A stretch of DNA of 36,033 bases from Phycisphaerales bacterium UBA3158 (GTDB taxonomy: Bacteria; Planctomycetota; Phycisphaerae; Phycisphaerales; SM1A02), in contig DEYM01000054.1 of NCBI GenBank assembly GCA_002364555.1, forward strand, positions 39,438-75,470, in the 5' to 3' direction. Below the pieces are notes generated by a model. It made no database searches and was not told the origin of the DNA. It saw only the letters and a program-made list of their open reading frames with translations. The translations under genes were made by a program, and so were the position numbers. Below are positions 16,440 through 24,218 of the stretch, in pieces (positions within the stretch are counted from its first letter, which is position 1; each line of letters starts with the position of its first letter).

Positions 16440-16445
16440 GAGGAG
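16440..16445 (+). promoter_or_regulatory. Shine-Dalgarno deciding a GTG start
   Basis: GAGGAG lies seven nucleotides before the GTG at 16453. The two upstream in-frame ATGs (16429, 16438) either precede or overlap this element. Starting at the GTG also gives a cleaner signal peptide (MFKLQVASALMSVAAIATIAVA). Confidence 0.65.
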
Positions 16446-16452
16446 TTTAGAG

Positions 16453-18708
16453 GTGTTCAAGCTGCAAGTCGCTTCCGCGTTGATGTCAGTAGCCGCTATC
16501 GCAACGATCGCGGTCGCCCATCAAGATGATCCAAAGCTTCGTGATCGTCGCCCGCCTGTCCAAGCCGACGCGTTCCGCGCCGACATCCATGGAGTCGGTA
16601 TTTCCGACGTGGCTCGAGGTGGCTTCACCTCCGATGGCGTGACCCTTCAGACCTGGCTTTCGCTCTCTGAACTTGGTGGCTACAGCACCGGCAATGACTG
16701 CTGGGGCTACGTCTCACCGAGCGAGCGTGAGTACGCCATCATGGGCGTGAACTCCGCGACGATCTTCATCGAGGTCACCAACCCCGGCAATTCCCAGATC
16801 GTGGCCACGATTCCCGGAGTCGACAGCCTCTGGAGAGATGTCAAGGTATTCAACGAATACTGCTACGCGGTATCCGAAGGTGGCGACGGCATCCAGGTCA
16901 TCGACATGGGCGACATCGACAATGGCGTGGTCACGCTTGTGAACACCGTCACCAACGGTGGCACCACCGCGACGCACAATGTCGCCATCGACACGGACAG
17001 CGGATACCTGTACAGGCTCGGTGGTGGCCCAAACGGCTTCCGCTGCTACGACCTCAATGCCAGCCCCACCAATCCACCACTTGTTGCGACGTGGAGCGAC
17101 AAGTACATCCATGATGCCCAGTTCATCACCTATCCCGCAGGCACCCCCTATGCCGGCAAGGAAATAGCCTTCTGTTTCGCTGGTTTCAACTCCGGCTTCG
17201 AGCAGACCGGCCTGACGATCCTGGACATCACGAACAAGTCGAACATCATCGAACTCGCCGCACTGGAACATTCCAACAACGAATATTCCCACCAGGGCTG
17301 GCTCACCGATGATCTTCAGTACATCTATCTGAACGACGAACTCGACGAGCAGAACACCGGAACGGTCACCACCACTCGAATCATCAGTGTCAGTGATCTC
17401 TCCAATCCGGTCCAGGTCGGCACCTGCACGACCGGGCTCAGCGCCATCGATCACAATCTCTACATCAAGGGCGACAAGATGTATCAGGCCAACTACCAGA
17501 GTGGCCTTCGAATATTCGACATCTCCAATCCACTGGCACCCGTGGAGACCGCCTGGTTCGACACCTATCCCGAGGGCGACTCGGCCGCATTCAACGGCAT
17601 GTGGAGCACCTACCCCTACCACCCAAGTGGAGTTATCTTCTGCAGCGATCTGGAGAGAGGCCTCTTCGTCTTCCAGACCGCTCAGATCGAGATATCACTG
17701 GTGTCCGATCTACCCGACCTGCTCTCACCTCAAGGTGAATCGATCGAAGTTCGCGTCCGCGGCCTCAGTGGCGGACAGCCCGACCAGGACTCCTTCACGC
17801 TCATCGTCAATGATGGCAATGGCCAGCAGTCGGTATCTCTTTCACCGACCGCCAATCCCGAGATCTGGCGAGCCAACTTCCCACAGATGACCTGTGGGAA
17901 CATCGCTGCATGGCATATCGATGTCGCAACACTCGCCGGTCAGCAGGTCTCCCTGCCAAGCGGAGGCGCTTCCAACCCCTACGAGATACTCGTCGCCGAT
18001 GGAACCAGCGTTTCCTTCGATGACAATTTCCAGAACGATCTGGGATGGACAGTCATCAACGGGGCGACGGAAGGCAACTGGCAGCGAGCCGTACCGGGCA
18101 ATGGTGGCATCCGTTGTGACAATCCGAATGACGGCGATGGTTCCGGCACCTGCTACGTCACCGGCAATCTCACGAACGAGGATGTCGATGGCGGCACCAC
18201 GGTCCTGACATCCCCCTCCATAGACTGCACGACAGGCAGCGCCGTGTCCTACTTCAGGTGGTACAACAACGGCACGAGCTGCTCGGGAGCTGATCCGCTC
18301 AACGACATCATGGAAGTCGACATCTCCTACGATGGAGGTTCCTCATGGTCCAACCTGGAGACCATCGGTCCCGTCGATCAGTCCAGCGGTGGCTGGTTCA
18401 ATCCAAGCTTCGTCCTCGATGATGTTCCCAATGGAACCATTCGTCTTCGATTCAGCGTTGGCGACCTCGGTGCCGGCTCGGTCATCGAAGCGGCCATCGA
18501 CGGCATTTCCATCACGAAGGTCGACTGCGATGATCTCGACAGTTGCCCCGCTGACTGTGCAAACGACGACGGTATCGTGGATGTCGAGGACATCCTCGCA
18601 CTTCTTGGCCAGTTCGGCACCTCGGGAAGCTGTGATGCAGATGGAAGCGGTGTGATCGACGTCGGTGACATCCTCGAGCTGATCGCCTCCTACGGACCAT
18701 GTCCCTAG
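16453..18708 (+). CDS. Choice-of-anchor B family secreted protein with C-terminal dockerin
   Basis: About 751 residues from the GTG start. After a signal peptide comes a long LVIVD-like repeat propeller of the choice-of-anchor B type: WGYVSPSEREYAIMGVNSATIFIEVTNPGN, HNVAIDTDSGYLYRLGG, YSHQGWLTDDLQYIYLNDELDE, IDHNLYIKGDKMYQANYQSGLRIFD and GMWSTYPYHPSGVIFCSD. An Ig-like stretch follows (about 415-510), then a jelly-roll-like domain (DDNFQNDLGWTV ... IDGISITKVDC). The end is a pair of dockerin type I-like calcium loops (CANDDGIVDVEDILALLGQFG, DADGSGVIDVGDILELIASYG). The family is named for its variable surface anchors; here the dockerin takes that place. Function is unknown. It lies 124 nt after the di-heme gene and may be expressed with it or from its own promoter; a good terminator follows. 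Confidence 0.88.
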   Translation: MFKLQVASALMSVAAIATIAVAHQDDPKLRDRRPPVQADAFRADIHGVGISDVARGGFTSDGVTLQTWLSLSELGGYSTGNDCWGYVSPSEREYAIMGVNSATIFIEVTNPGNSQIVATIPGVDSLWRDVKVFNEYCYAVSEGGDGIQVIDMGDIDNGVVTLVNTVTNGGTTATHNVAIDTDSGYLYRLGGGPNGFRCYDLNASPTNPPLVATWSDKYIHDAQFITYPAGTPYAGKEIAFCFAGFNSGFEQTGLTILDITNKSNIIELAALEHSNNEYSHQGWLTDDLQYIYLNDELDEQNTGTVTTTRIISVSDLSNPVQVGTCTTGLSAIDHNLYIKGDKMYQANYQSGLRIFDISNPLAPVETAWFDTYPEGDSAAFNGMWSTYPYHPSGVIFCSDLERGLFVFQTAQIEISLVSDLPDLLSPQGESIEVRVRGLSGGQPDQDSFTLIVNDGNGQQSVSLSPTANPEIWRANFPQMTCGNIAAWHIDVATLAGQQVSLPSGGASNPYEILVADGTSVSFDDNFQNDLGWTVINGATEGNWQRAVPGNGGIRCDNPNDGDGSGTCYVTGNLTNEDVDGGTTVLTSPSIDCTTGSAVSYFRWYNNGTSCSGADPLNDIMEVDISYDGGSSWSNLETIGPVDQSSGGWFNPSFVLDDVPNGTIRLRFSVGDLGAGSVIEAAIDGISITKVDCDDLDSCPADCANDDGIVDVEDILALLGQFGTSGSCDADGSGVIDVGDILELIASYGPCP

Positions 18709-18752
18709 GCCACACGGCCCGCTCATGATGGGCGGACTCGGATAGCATGTAG

Positions 18753-18788
18753 CAAGGGCCGGTCCTCGTGGATCGGCCCTTGTTCTTC
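18753..18788 (+). terminator. Rho-independent-like terminator
   Basis: CAAGGGCCG (18753-18761) pairs perfectly with CGGCCCTTG (18774-18782). Inner bases GTCC/GGAT partly extend the stem around a small loop, and TTCTTC follows. It lies 45 nt after the choice-of-anchor B stop and closes that unit. Confidence 0.75.
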
Positions 18789-18817
18789 AACCTCGACTGT
18801 GGGACCCTTGATCAAAC

Positions 18818-20785
18818 ATGGGCTGTGGCACTTGCAAATCCTGTGACGGCGGACCCTGCCAGGGACTGCTGCCTGAAGCCGAACTCCCGACCAACCTGCC
18901 ACTGGTCGTCTATGACGGCGACTGCAGCTTCTGCAGACGTTGGTTGAAACGATATGAATCGATCTGCCCACCACAGCGTGTCGCCTGGTCGCCCTACCAG
19001 AAGGCGGCCGGCTCCTTTCCGGGCATACCCGAGTCGCAGTTCAGCAAGGCGATGCATCTGATCCATCCCGACGGGCATCACACCAAGGGGGCTCATGCCG
19101 TCTTTGAACTGATGAAACTGGTCGATCTGCGAACGTGGCCACTGGTGCTCTACAGATTCCTGATCCCGTTCCGCTGGATCTGCGACGCGTTGTACCACCT
19201 CGTCTCCAATCATCGAACCGGTGCGAATCTTCTGGCCAAAGTTGCATGGGGACCACTTGAAGTACCTTCGACGACCCTGCTGACCAGACGACTCTTCCTG
19301 AGAATGCTTGGTCTGATCTTCCTGATCGCCTTTCTTTCATTGGGCTGGCAGATGAATGGCCTCATCGGTCCCGAAGGACTGCAGCCTGCGAATGAGCTCC
19401 TGGGATGGCTCGATGCCAGGAACGCATCGAGCCCGTCACTGCTCCAGCTATCCTCTTCAGACGGGCTCATGAGCGGACTGTGGTGGGCCGGCACCATCGC
19501 ATCGGCAATGGTGATAGTGGGCCTCGTCCCGATGCTGACATTGGCGATCGCCTGGGTGATCTACCTGTCGTTCATGAATGCCGGCGGCCTTTTCATGTCG
19601 TATCAATGGGACTCTCTGCTGCTTGAGGTGGGTTTCCTGTCGATCTTCTGGGCGCCATTCTCATGGCGACTCAACGGCCGAGGCGTTCGCCGCCCATCTA
19701 CTCTGCTCCGATGGATGTTCCTGTGGCTGCTCATGCGGTTCATGTTCTTCTCGGGCTGGGTCAAGCTCGCCTCAGGTGATCCGACATGGATGGATCTGAC
19801 CGCGATCGACTACCACTACTGGACCCAACCACTCCCCTGGTGGCCCGCTTGGTACGCATGGCAGCTTCCTCTCTGGTCGCAGAAGCTCTCCTGTGTGTTG
19901 ATGTTCATCATCGAGATGGGCATCCCCTTCCTGCTTCTGTTCCCGAGAGTTCCGCGACTGATCGCCTTTGGTTCACTGGCGGCACTGCAGATTGGCATTG
20001 TTCTGACGGGGAACTACGGATTCTTCAACTGGCTCACATTGGTTCTCTGCATCGTGGCACTTGATGACAGCCAGCTGCTGTGGCTATGGCCCAAGCGTGT
20101 GCGTGGCATGGTTCGAGTGGGTATGCCCAGACAAGAGACGATTGGACGCCGCGGTCTCAATCTGCTGGTTGCCTCGCTTGTTCTGAGCCTGAGTATTCCA
20201 ATCGCCGTGTCACAACTGAGCAGCGACGACAGGAAGGCCAACGGATGGTCGAACGCCTTGGGTCCATATCGAATCGCCAACCCATACGGCCTCTTCAGAG
20301 TGATGACAAAGTCACGACCCGAAATCATCATTGAAGGATCTCTGGATGGCGTCACCTGGTCCGCCTATGAATTCAATTGGAAACCCGGCCCGCTGATGGA
20401 AGCACCTGGCCTTTCCCAACCCGACATGCCCAGACTCGACTGGCAGATGTGGTTCGATGCACTCAAATTCGAGTACGCCATCGAGACTGGGTCCATTCGT
20501 CTACTTGAACAGATCAGCAAGCCTGATATCGCAGATCCGGACATCGAGGTGTTCACGACGGGTCTCGTGACGCCCAGGCTCTGCAAGGCACTGTTGAGGG
20601 ATAATCAGGAGGTGATCCAGCTCCTGAGATCCTCTCCCTTCGGGGAGGAACCACCCCGGATGATCCGATGGTCGCTGTATCGCTACACCTTCACCACGCC
20701 AGAGGAGGCCTCCGGCACTGGGGACTGGTGGAAGCGGGACTGGCTGTACACAAGTCCGATCATGACCCAGCCTGGTGGTGGATGA
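18818..20785 (+). CDS. DCC (DUF393) domain fused to a lipase maturation factor-like membrane protein
   Basis: 655 residues. Residues 1-14 are unusually Cys-rich (MGCGTCKSCDGGPC). A DUF393/DCC thioredoxin-like domain follows (LVVYDGDCSFCRRW, Cys36/Cys39), which may carry out thiol-disulfide chemistry. From about residue 150 on, the protein is a multi-helix membrane domain resembling lipase maturation factor 1: SSDGLMSGLWWAG, MSYQWDSLLLEVGFLSIFWAP, MRFMFFSGWVKLASGDPTW, a following YHYWTQPLPWWPAWYAWQLP motif and NPYGLFRVMT. The C-terminal soluble part (WSAYEFNWKPGP ... PRLDWQMWFDAL) is also typical. The vertebrate protein helps fold secreted lipases in the ER; bacterial roles are not established. 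A disulfide or folding role for exported proteins is plausible here. Start chosen at the ATG before the Cys cluster; there is no strong Shine-Dalgarno. Confidence 0.87.
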   Translation: MGCGTCKSCDGGPCQGLLPEAELPTNLPLVVYDGDCSFCRRWLKRYESICPPQRVAWSPYQKAAGSFPGIPESQFSKAMHLIHPDGHHTKGAHAVFELMKLVDLRTWPLVLYRFLIPFRWICDALYHLVSNHRTGANLLAKVAWGPLEVPSTTLLTRRLFLRMLGLIFLIAFLSLGWQMNGLIGPEGLQPANELLGWLDARNASSPSLLQLSSSDGLMSGLWWAGTIASAMVIVGLVPMLTLAIAWVIYLSFMNAGGLFMSYQWDSLLLEVGFLSIFWAPFSWRLNGRGVRRPSTLLRWMFLWLLMRFMFFSGWVKLASGDPTWMDLTAIDYHYWTQPLPWWPAWYAWQLPLWSQKLSCVLMFIIEMGIPFLLLFPRVPRLIAFGSLAALQIGIVLTGNYGFFNWLTLVLCIVALDDSQLLWLWPKRVRGMVRVGMPRQETIGRRGLNLLVASLVLSLSIPIAVSQLSSDDRKANGWSNALGPYRIANPYGLFRVMTKSRPEIIIEGSLDGVTWSAYEFNWKPGPLMEAPGLSQPDMPRLDWQMWFDALKFEYAIETGSIRLLEQISKPDIADPDIEVFTTGLVTPRLCKALLRDNQEVIQLLRSSPFGEEPPRMIRWSLYRYTFTTPEEASGTGDWWKRDWLYTSPIMTQPGGG

Positions 20786-20874
20786 CACCCCCCAGTGTCT
20801 CTTAAACGTGATATTTACTGAAACATGGCGTCACCCAAGGCCTTTGTCCGATCAGTGGCTTGAAGCAATCAGTG

Positions 20875-20905
20875 CCTCTGGGAGAGGGTAATTTTTCCTT
20901 TTTTC
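20875..20905 (+). terminator. Rho-independent terminator after the DCC-LMF gene
   Basis: CCTCT-GGG-AGAGG forms a 5-bp stem, followed closely by two long T-runs (TTTTT, then CC, then TTTTTT). It lies about 90 nt beyond the DCC-LMF stop and before the small ORF at 20994, so that ORF needs its own promoter. Confidence 0.6.
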
Positions 20906-20944
20906 ATCGAATCCCAGTGATCTGGAACACATTTGAACGCAGGA

Positions 20945-20972
20945 CTCGTAATGGAGATAGATAATCTCGTAA
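20945..20972. promoter_or_regulatory. Direct repeat with 21-bp period upstream of the small orphan gene
   Basis: CTCGTAA occurs at 20945-20951 and again at 20966-20972, that is, two helical turns apart. Between them is a short hairpin-capable GAGAT...ATCTC. The element ends 21 nt before the ATG at 20994. The spacing would suit a dimeric regulator, but no regulator is identified and chance is possible. Confidence 0.3.
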
Positions 20973-20993
20973 CCAAGACACAGGATCAGACTC

Positions 20994-21191
20994 ATGCCTC
21001 GAACATATCCAAGCTGGAAAAGCCAATTGAATTCCCTGCTGTGGCGGACAGAGGCTGATTATGAGCTGGCCAAGGGTGAATCCCTGAGAGCCACCAACAC
21101 GACGGAGGGAGACCTCCACGAACTGTTCTCCTACGGCTGGACCGCCGAGGAGGCTGCAAGAGCGATCACCGAGACGCTCGGACTGCGTTGA
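20994..21191 (+). CDS. Small orphan protein, unknown function
   Basis: 65 residues, soluble, with no signal peptide and no membrane segment. The N-terminal half is basic and Trp-containing (YPSWKSQLNSLLWRTEADYELAKGE). The C-terminal half reads like a short amphipathic helical hairpin (DLHELFSYGWTAEEAARAITETLGLR), whose Gly-x-Thr/Ser-x-Glu-Glu-Ala pattern is common in small helical adaptor or UBA-like folds. No family is recognised. It is probably real: it sits between two terminators, has a CAGGA element about 10 nt before the ATG, and keeps neighbour-like codon use. The strong GC hairpin just downstream would end its transcript. Confidence 0.6.
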   Translation: MPRTYPSWKSQLNSLLWRTEADYELAKGESLRATNTTEGDLHELFSYGWTAEEAARAITETLGLR

Positions 21192-21243
21192 TCCAGGGGG
21201 AAGCCACTTCCCAGCACTCCGAGCCTGACTCGATCGAAAGACA

Positions 21244-21268
21244 AGCCCCCCCGCCTTGCGGGGGGGCT
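21244..21268 (+). terminator. Strong GC hairpin terminator
   Basis: An 11-bp perfect stem (AGCCCCCCCGC with GCGGGGGGGCT) encloses a 3-nt CTT loop. It lies 53 nt after the small orphan gene. Only a weak T-containing tail (GTCATT) follows. Confidence 0.7.
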
Positions 21269-21527
21269 GTCATTCAGGACATCAGGAAGTCTTGGGAGAC
21301 CAGCCGACAAAGCACTTTAAAAGACCTTATTGCCAGTTCTGATTGATTGAAAATGAGATTGATACGAACAGAAAAATACGTTTAGTCGCCTCCAAACCTG
21401 ATCCGCTCCGAATATTCAGCCCCCCAGCGAACATACTTGATGAAGTTGGCCTAAACCGGTTGCAAACCCCCTTAGACCACTTAGGATTAAAGGGTTACAG
21501 GAAGAGACGAGAAGGAAAACAACTCCA
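21269..21527. other. AT-richer leader region upstream of a surface-protein gene
   Basis: This is the remainder of a 336-bp gap between the small orphan gene and the next start. It is visibly more AT-rich than coding DNA. A possible promoter is TTGCAA (21459-21464) spaced 16 nt from TAGGAT just upstream of the start region; the match to a sigma-70 consensus is only moderate. Nothing else recognisable. Confidence 0.3.
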
Positions 21528-22127
21528 ATGACACCAGGGAAGATGCTGATTGCAGCCGCCACAATTGGTCTAAGCACCAATGCCATGGCTGATTTAGCCC
21601 AGATCGAACTAGATCTGGCTGATGTTTTCTACTGGGGAAGTTCGGTCGACGCCTTTGATACTGAAAACAGTTCTGCTGGTGCCGAAAATGCCGGTGCCAA
21701 GATCGTCAGCATCGAATGGACCGGCCTCGCGTTGGAGACCTTCAACAACATCGGTCTGCCCAACTATGGCAGCGAAGCCATGATCGGCCTTGAAGCCACT
21801 ACTGAATCCGGTGGGTCTGAGGAGATCTGGTTCTTCCCCTTTCCCAATGCCAACTACCAGGGAACAGTGGATAATCCCATTGAACAGCCTGCTGGCGAGG
21901 GATTTTCATTCGACCTCACGCAGTTCGATCTTGAGCTGGATGTCAACGGTTCCATTGCTGCCCTGGTCACAAACGCCTGGGACGATGGTGCCGCAACCGC
22001 ATCTGGTCAGTGGCTCAGCGGTACCGTGATCGTTAACTACGAAGCAGTCGTCATTCCAGCACCTGGGGTACTGGGCCTTCTTGGCCTGGCTGGACTTGCT
22101 GGCACATCAAGACGACGAAGACGCTAG
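21528..22127 (+). CDS. Secreted protein with a PEP-CTERM-like (PAP) C-terminal tail
   Basis: 199 residues. An N-terminal signal peptide (MTPGKMLIAAATIGLSTNAMA) precedes an acidic, Gly/Ala/Asn-rich, probably all-beta body with no recognised domain. The last 24 residues read VIPAPGVLGLLGLAGLAGTSRRRRR: a Pro-Ala-Pro motif, one hydrophobic helix and an Arg cluster. This is the architecture of PEP-CTERM sorting signals, in which an exosortase cleaves and anchors the protein; the exosortase is not in this window. The body has low pI and is probably cell-surface or exopolysaccharide associated. The first ATG is kept; ATG at 21543 is an alternative with GGGAAG closer to it. Confidence 0.8.
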   Translation: MTPGKMLIAAATIGLSTNAMADLAQIELDLADVFYWGSSVDAFDTENSSAGAENAGAKIVSIEWTGLALETFNNIGLPNYGSEAMIGLEATTESGGSEEIWFFPFPNANYQGTVDNPIEQPAGEGFSFDLTQFDLELDVNGSIAALVTNAWDDGAATASGQWLSGTVIVNYEAVVIPAPGVLGLLGLAGLAGTSRRRRR

Positions 22128-22145
22128 ACGCTGCTGCTCGTTCAG

Positions 22146-22340
22146 CTACTCCTGCATTTCAACCGTCCCTGAGAGGGTCTCCAGATTCGGAGAGCCATCC
22201 GGTTTGCCGTCACCGATGGGCCAATCGTTTCCAAGGAAAGTGGATTGCGTGTACGGATCCGGCTTCATGGGCGCCTTCTGGTAACCACAACCAGCTGCCA
22301 GGAACAGGAATGGAATGACGAGCAGTGATAGGTACTTCAA
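22146..22340 (-). CDS. Small lipoprotein, unknown function
   Basis: 64 residues from a TTG start. A classic lipoprotein signal (MKYLSLLVIPFLFLAAGC, lipid Cys18) is followed by a short polar, Pro/Gly-rich tail with no recognised domain (YQKAPMKPDPYTQSTFLGND...). The frame stays open to an ATG at 22412, but the extra N-terminus is charged and would bury the signal. The TTG at 22340 has GGAG 9 nt before it. Stop is 18 bp from the convergent stop of the PAP-tail protein. Divergent from the DUF2520 gene. Confidence 0.7.
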   Translation of the reverse strand: MKYLSLLVIPFLFLAAGCGYQKAPMKPDPYTQSTFLGNDWPIGDGKPDGSPNLETLSGTVEMQE

Positions 22341-22349
22341 TCTTCTGAT

Positions 22350-22353
22350 CTCC
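22350..22353 (-). promoter_or_regulatory. Shine-Dalgarno deciding a TTG start
   Basis: Minus-strand GGAG, nine nucleotides before the TTG at 22340. It supports the shorter form of the small lipoprotein, in which the hydrophobic signal begins at residue 3. Confidence 0.45.
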
Positions 22354-22535
22354 ACTGAATGGCGATGCGAGACAAGAGACGCCTCGTATGGAGCACAAGG
22401 TACTCGATTCATCGGGATCCAGTCCGAGTCGTCGAACCGGATGGGCTTGCCCAGATCGGCTTCTGGCGTACCTGCTCGGCAATCCTGGCCTACTGGCTCG
22501 ACAGTGCGATCAATCTAAGCGATGCTTCTCTCCAG

Positions 22536-23405
22536 ATGATTGATCAGAAGACCTCCATCTCCATTGTCGGAGCAGGCGCATTGGGACAGGCCCTCGCCCT
22601 GGGCATTCATCGCGCTGGCCGAAACATCGAGACCATCGTCAGTCGATCCCGGGAAAGAGGCGGACAACTGGCCGAAGCGGTCGAAGCCGAACTACTTCCA
22701 TCATGCCAGGGGCATTCACCACGAATCGTCATTCTGTGTGTGCCTGATGATGTGATCAGTGCGACCGCTGGTGAACTCGATTGCTCACCGGATTCGATCG
22801 TCGTCCACTGCGCGGGATCCAGAGGGCTCGATGTACTGGAATCGTGCACTTCAGAAAACGTCCACACCGGATCGATTCATCCGGTCATGGTGCTTGCTCG
22901 AGGCGGACGCGGACCCGAAGCGATGCACGGTGCCACGGCCGCCATCGAAGGGGATCATGTGTCGGAGCCCTGGCTGCATCAACTAGCCTGTGATCTCGGC
23001 ATGCGTCCGGTCTGCATACCCCCTGAACGAAGAGCCCTGTATCACCTGTCGGCAGCTCTGGTCGGTGGACTCATGACAGGCCTGCTCGCCGCTTCGGCGG
23101 ATCTCTGGAAGCTGCTCGAACTGGATCGTTCGACGGCCGTGGAGGCATTGGCCCCCATGGTTCGAGAAGCCGGTCTGAACTTCCAGAAGCTTGGCGTTCC
23201 GGATGTCGTGATGGGACCTGCAGCCAGAGGCGACATCGGGACCATCAGAATGCATCTGAATGAACTGCGGACCCATGCACCTCATCTGCTTCCGCTCTAC
23301 AGGGAACTGGCCCTGTTGAGCATCCCGTATGCCGTTGAACGGTCCCAGCTCGATGAACAGTCCGCCAAGGACGTTCGCCGGGCCTTGGAGTTCAACGAGG
23401 ATTGA
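22536..23405 (+). CDS. Rossmann-fold / DUF2520 protein
   Basis: About 289 residues. The N-terminus carries a dinucleotide-binding motif (SISIVGAGALGQALA) of the Rossmann-like kind, and VILCVPDDVI follows at the expected strand. The second half matches DUF2520: HTGSIHPVMVLA, the RRALYHLSAALVGGLMTGLLAAS helix and VMGPAARGDIGTIRMHL. Related proteins are NAD(P)-dependent oxidoreductases similar to F420-dependent NADP reductase and pyrroline-5-carboxylate reductase; the substrate is not known. The frame is open from 22359, but the ATG at 22536 precedes the nucleotide-binding strand directly and leaves a divergent promoter region of about 195 bp. Its stop is 15 bp from the convergent dioxygenase stop. 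Confidence 0.86.
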   Translation: MIDQKTSISIVGAGALGQALALGIHRAGRNIETIVSRSRERGGQLAEAVEAELLPSCQGHSPRIVILCVPDDVISATAGELDCSPDSIVVHCAGSRGLDVLESCTSENVHTGSIHPVMVLARGGRGPEAMHGATAAIEGDHVSEPWLHQLACDLGMRPVCIPPERRALYHLSAALVGGLMTGLLAASADLWKLLELDRSTAVEALAPMVREAGLNFQKLGVPDVVMGPAARGDIGTIRMHLNELRTHAPHLLPLYRELALLSIPYAVERSQLDEQSAKDVRRALEFNED

Positions 23406-23420
23406 TGCACGGGGCATGCG

Positions 23421-24008
23421 TCAATCATCACCCTCCCGGATGATCCGGACTTCGGGCTCGAATTCGATTCGACTGATTGGTGCCGGCTTGCCAACCCGGG
23501 TTCCGCAGGACGGGCATGTCGAAAGACTCTCATCCGCCCAGAACTCCTCCATCGCTCTGGCAAAGTGCTCAACGATGTCGTCGCAGTCGAATTCCTGATC
23601 GTGGACAAGCGTGTGGCACTCGGGACAGTAGAACTGCTGATGTTCCGTTTCTCCCGCCGGCCGACGTCTTTCGACGACCACACCAACTGTACCCGGTGGG
23701 CGCTGTGGAGCGTGTGGGACACCGCATGGAATGAAGAACGTCTCTCCCTCACGGACTGGAACATGCTTCAATCCATCATCATCCCTGATGGTCACGACCA
23801 TGTCGCCCTTGAGCTGAAAGAAGTACTCCTCGGAATTCGTGACATGAAAATCGTTTCTGGCGTTGGGGCCGCCGATCACCATGACGAAGAAATCCTCTCC
23901 GTCATAGAGATACTTGTTGCCGACAGGCGGCTTGAAATCGGCGGCGTTGTCCGCAATCCACGAAGCCAGGTTTACCGGCAGTCGACACGTATTCAATTCA
24001 AGAGTCAT
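23421..24008 (-). CDS. nbaC: 3-hydroxyanthranilate 3,4-dioxygenase
   Basis: A cupin-fold Fe(II) dioxygenase that opens the ring of 3-hydroxyanthranilate to 2-amino-3-carboxymuconate semialdehyde in tryptophan/kynurenine breakdown or quinolinate (NAD) synthesis. From the start at 24008 it has 195 residues. Iron ligands fit as His55, Glu61 and His99, with substrate contacts Arg51, Arg103 and Glu113, matching the spacing known for the bacterial enzyme. The C-terminal rubredoxin-like site is complete: CPEC (128-131) and CPSC (165-168). A textbook AAGGAG lies 6 nt before the ATG at 24008; the longer frame (to 24128) would read through it. No other kynurenine-pathway gene is visible, so it stands alone here. 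Confidence 0.92.
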   Translation of the reverse strand: MTLELNTCRLPVNLASWIADNAADFKPPVGNKYLYDGEDFFVMVIGGPNARNDFHVTNSEEYFFQLKGDMVVTIRDDDGLKHVPVREGETFFIPCGVPHAPQRPPGTVGVVVERRRPAGETEHQQFYCPECHTLVHDQEFDCDDIVEHFARAMEEFWADESLSTCPSCGTRVGKPAPISRIEFEPEVRIIREGDD

Positions 24009-24014
24009 GTGCAG

Positions 24015-24020
24015 CTCCTT
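24015..24020 (-). promoter_or_regulatory. Shine-Dalgarno deciding the dioxygenase start
   Basis: Minus-strand AAGGAG, six nucleotides before the ATG at 24008. An in-frame ATG at 24023 lies just upstream of it and has no such element. Confidence 0.7.
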
Positions 24021-24218
24021 CATGGCCGAATCGACCAATGTGCACCCTAACTGATTTAAACCACACTGCAATGTTTCTATGAAGGTTGAAACAGTCATTC
24101 CTCGACTCTTCAGGAAACCGATCATCAAATACGCTCGTAGCTATTAAAAGGTCAGGATCCTGCGCTCGGAGACCCTGCCCGATTCTCTCTTGGTGAATGG
24201 GGAGATTTGAGGAGTAAG

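Noticed and set aside
16714..17622. A 302-codon minus-strand frame opposite the choice-of-anchor B gene.
   Set aside because: Antisense shadow: Val/Gly-rich composition from reverse-complemented coding sequence, no recognisable domain.
15051..24008. A functional link between the MauG-type enzyme (which may form kynurenine in proteins) and the 3-hydroxyanthranilate dioxygenase.
   Set aside because: The genes are 7 kb apart in different transcription units on opposite strands; protein-bound kynurenine does not feed the free pathway directly.
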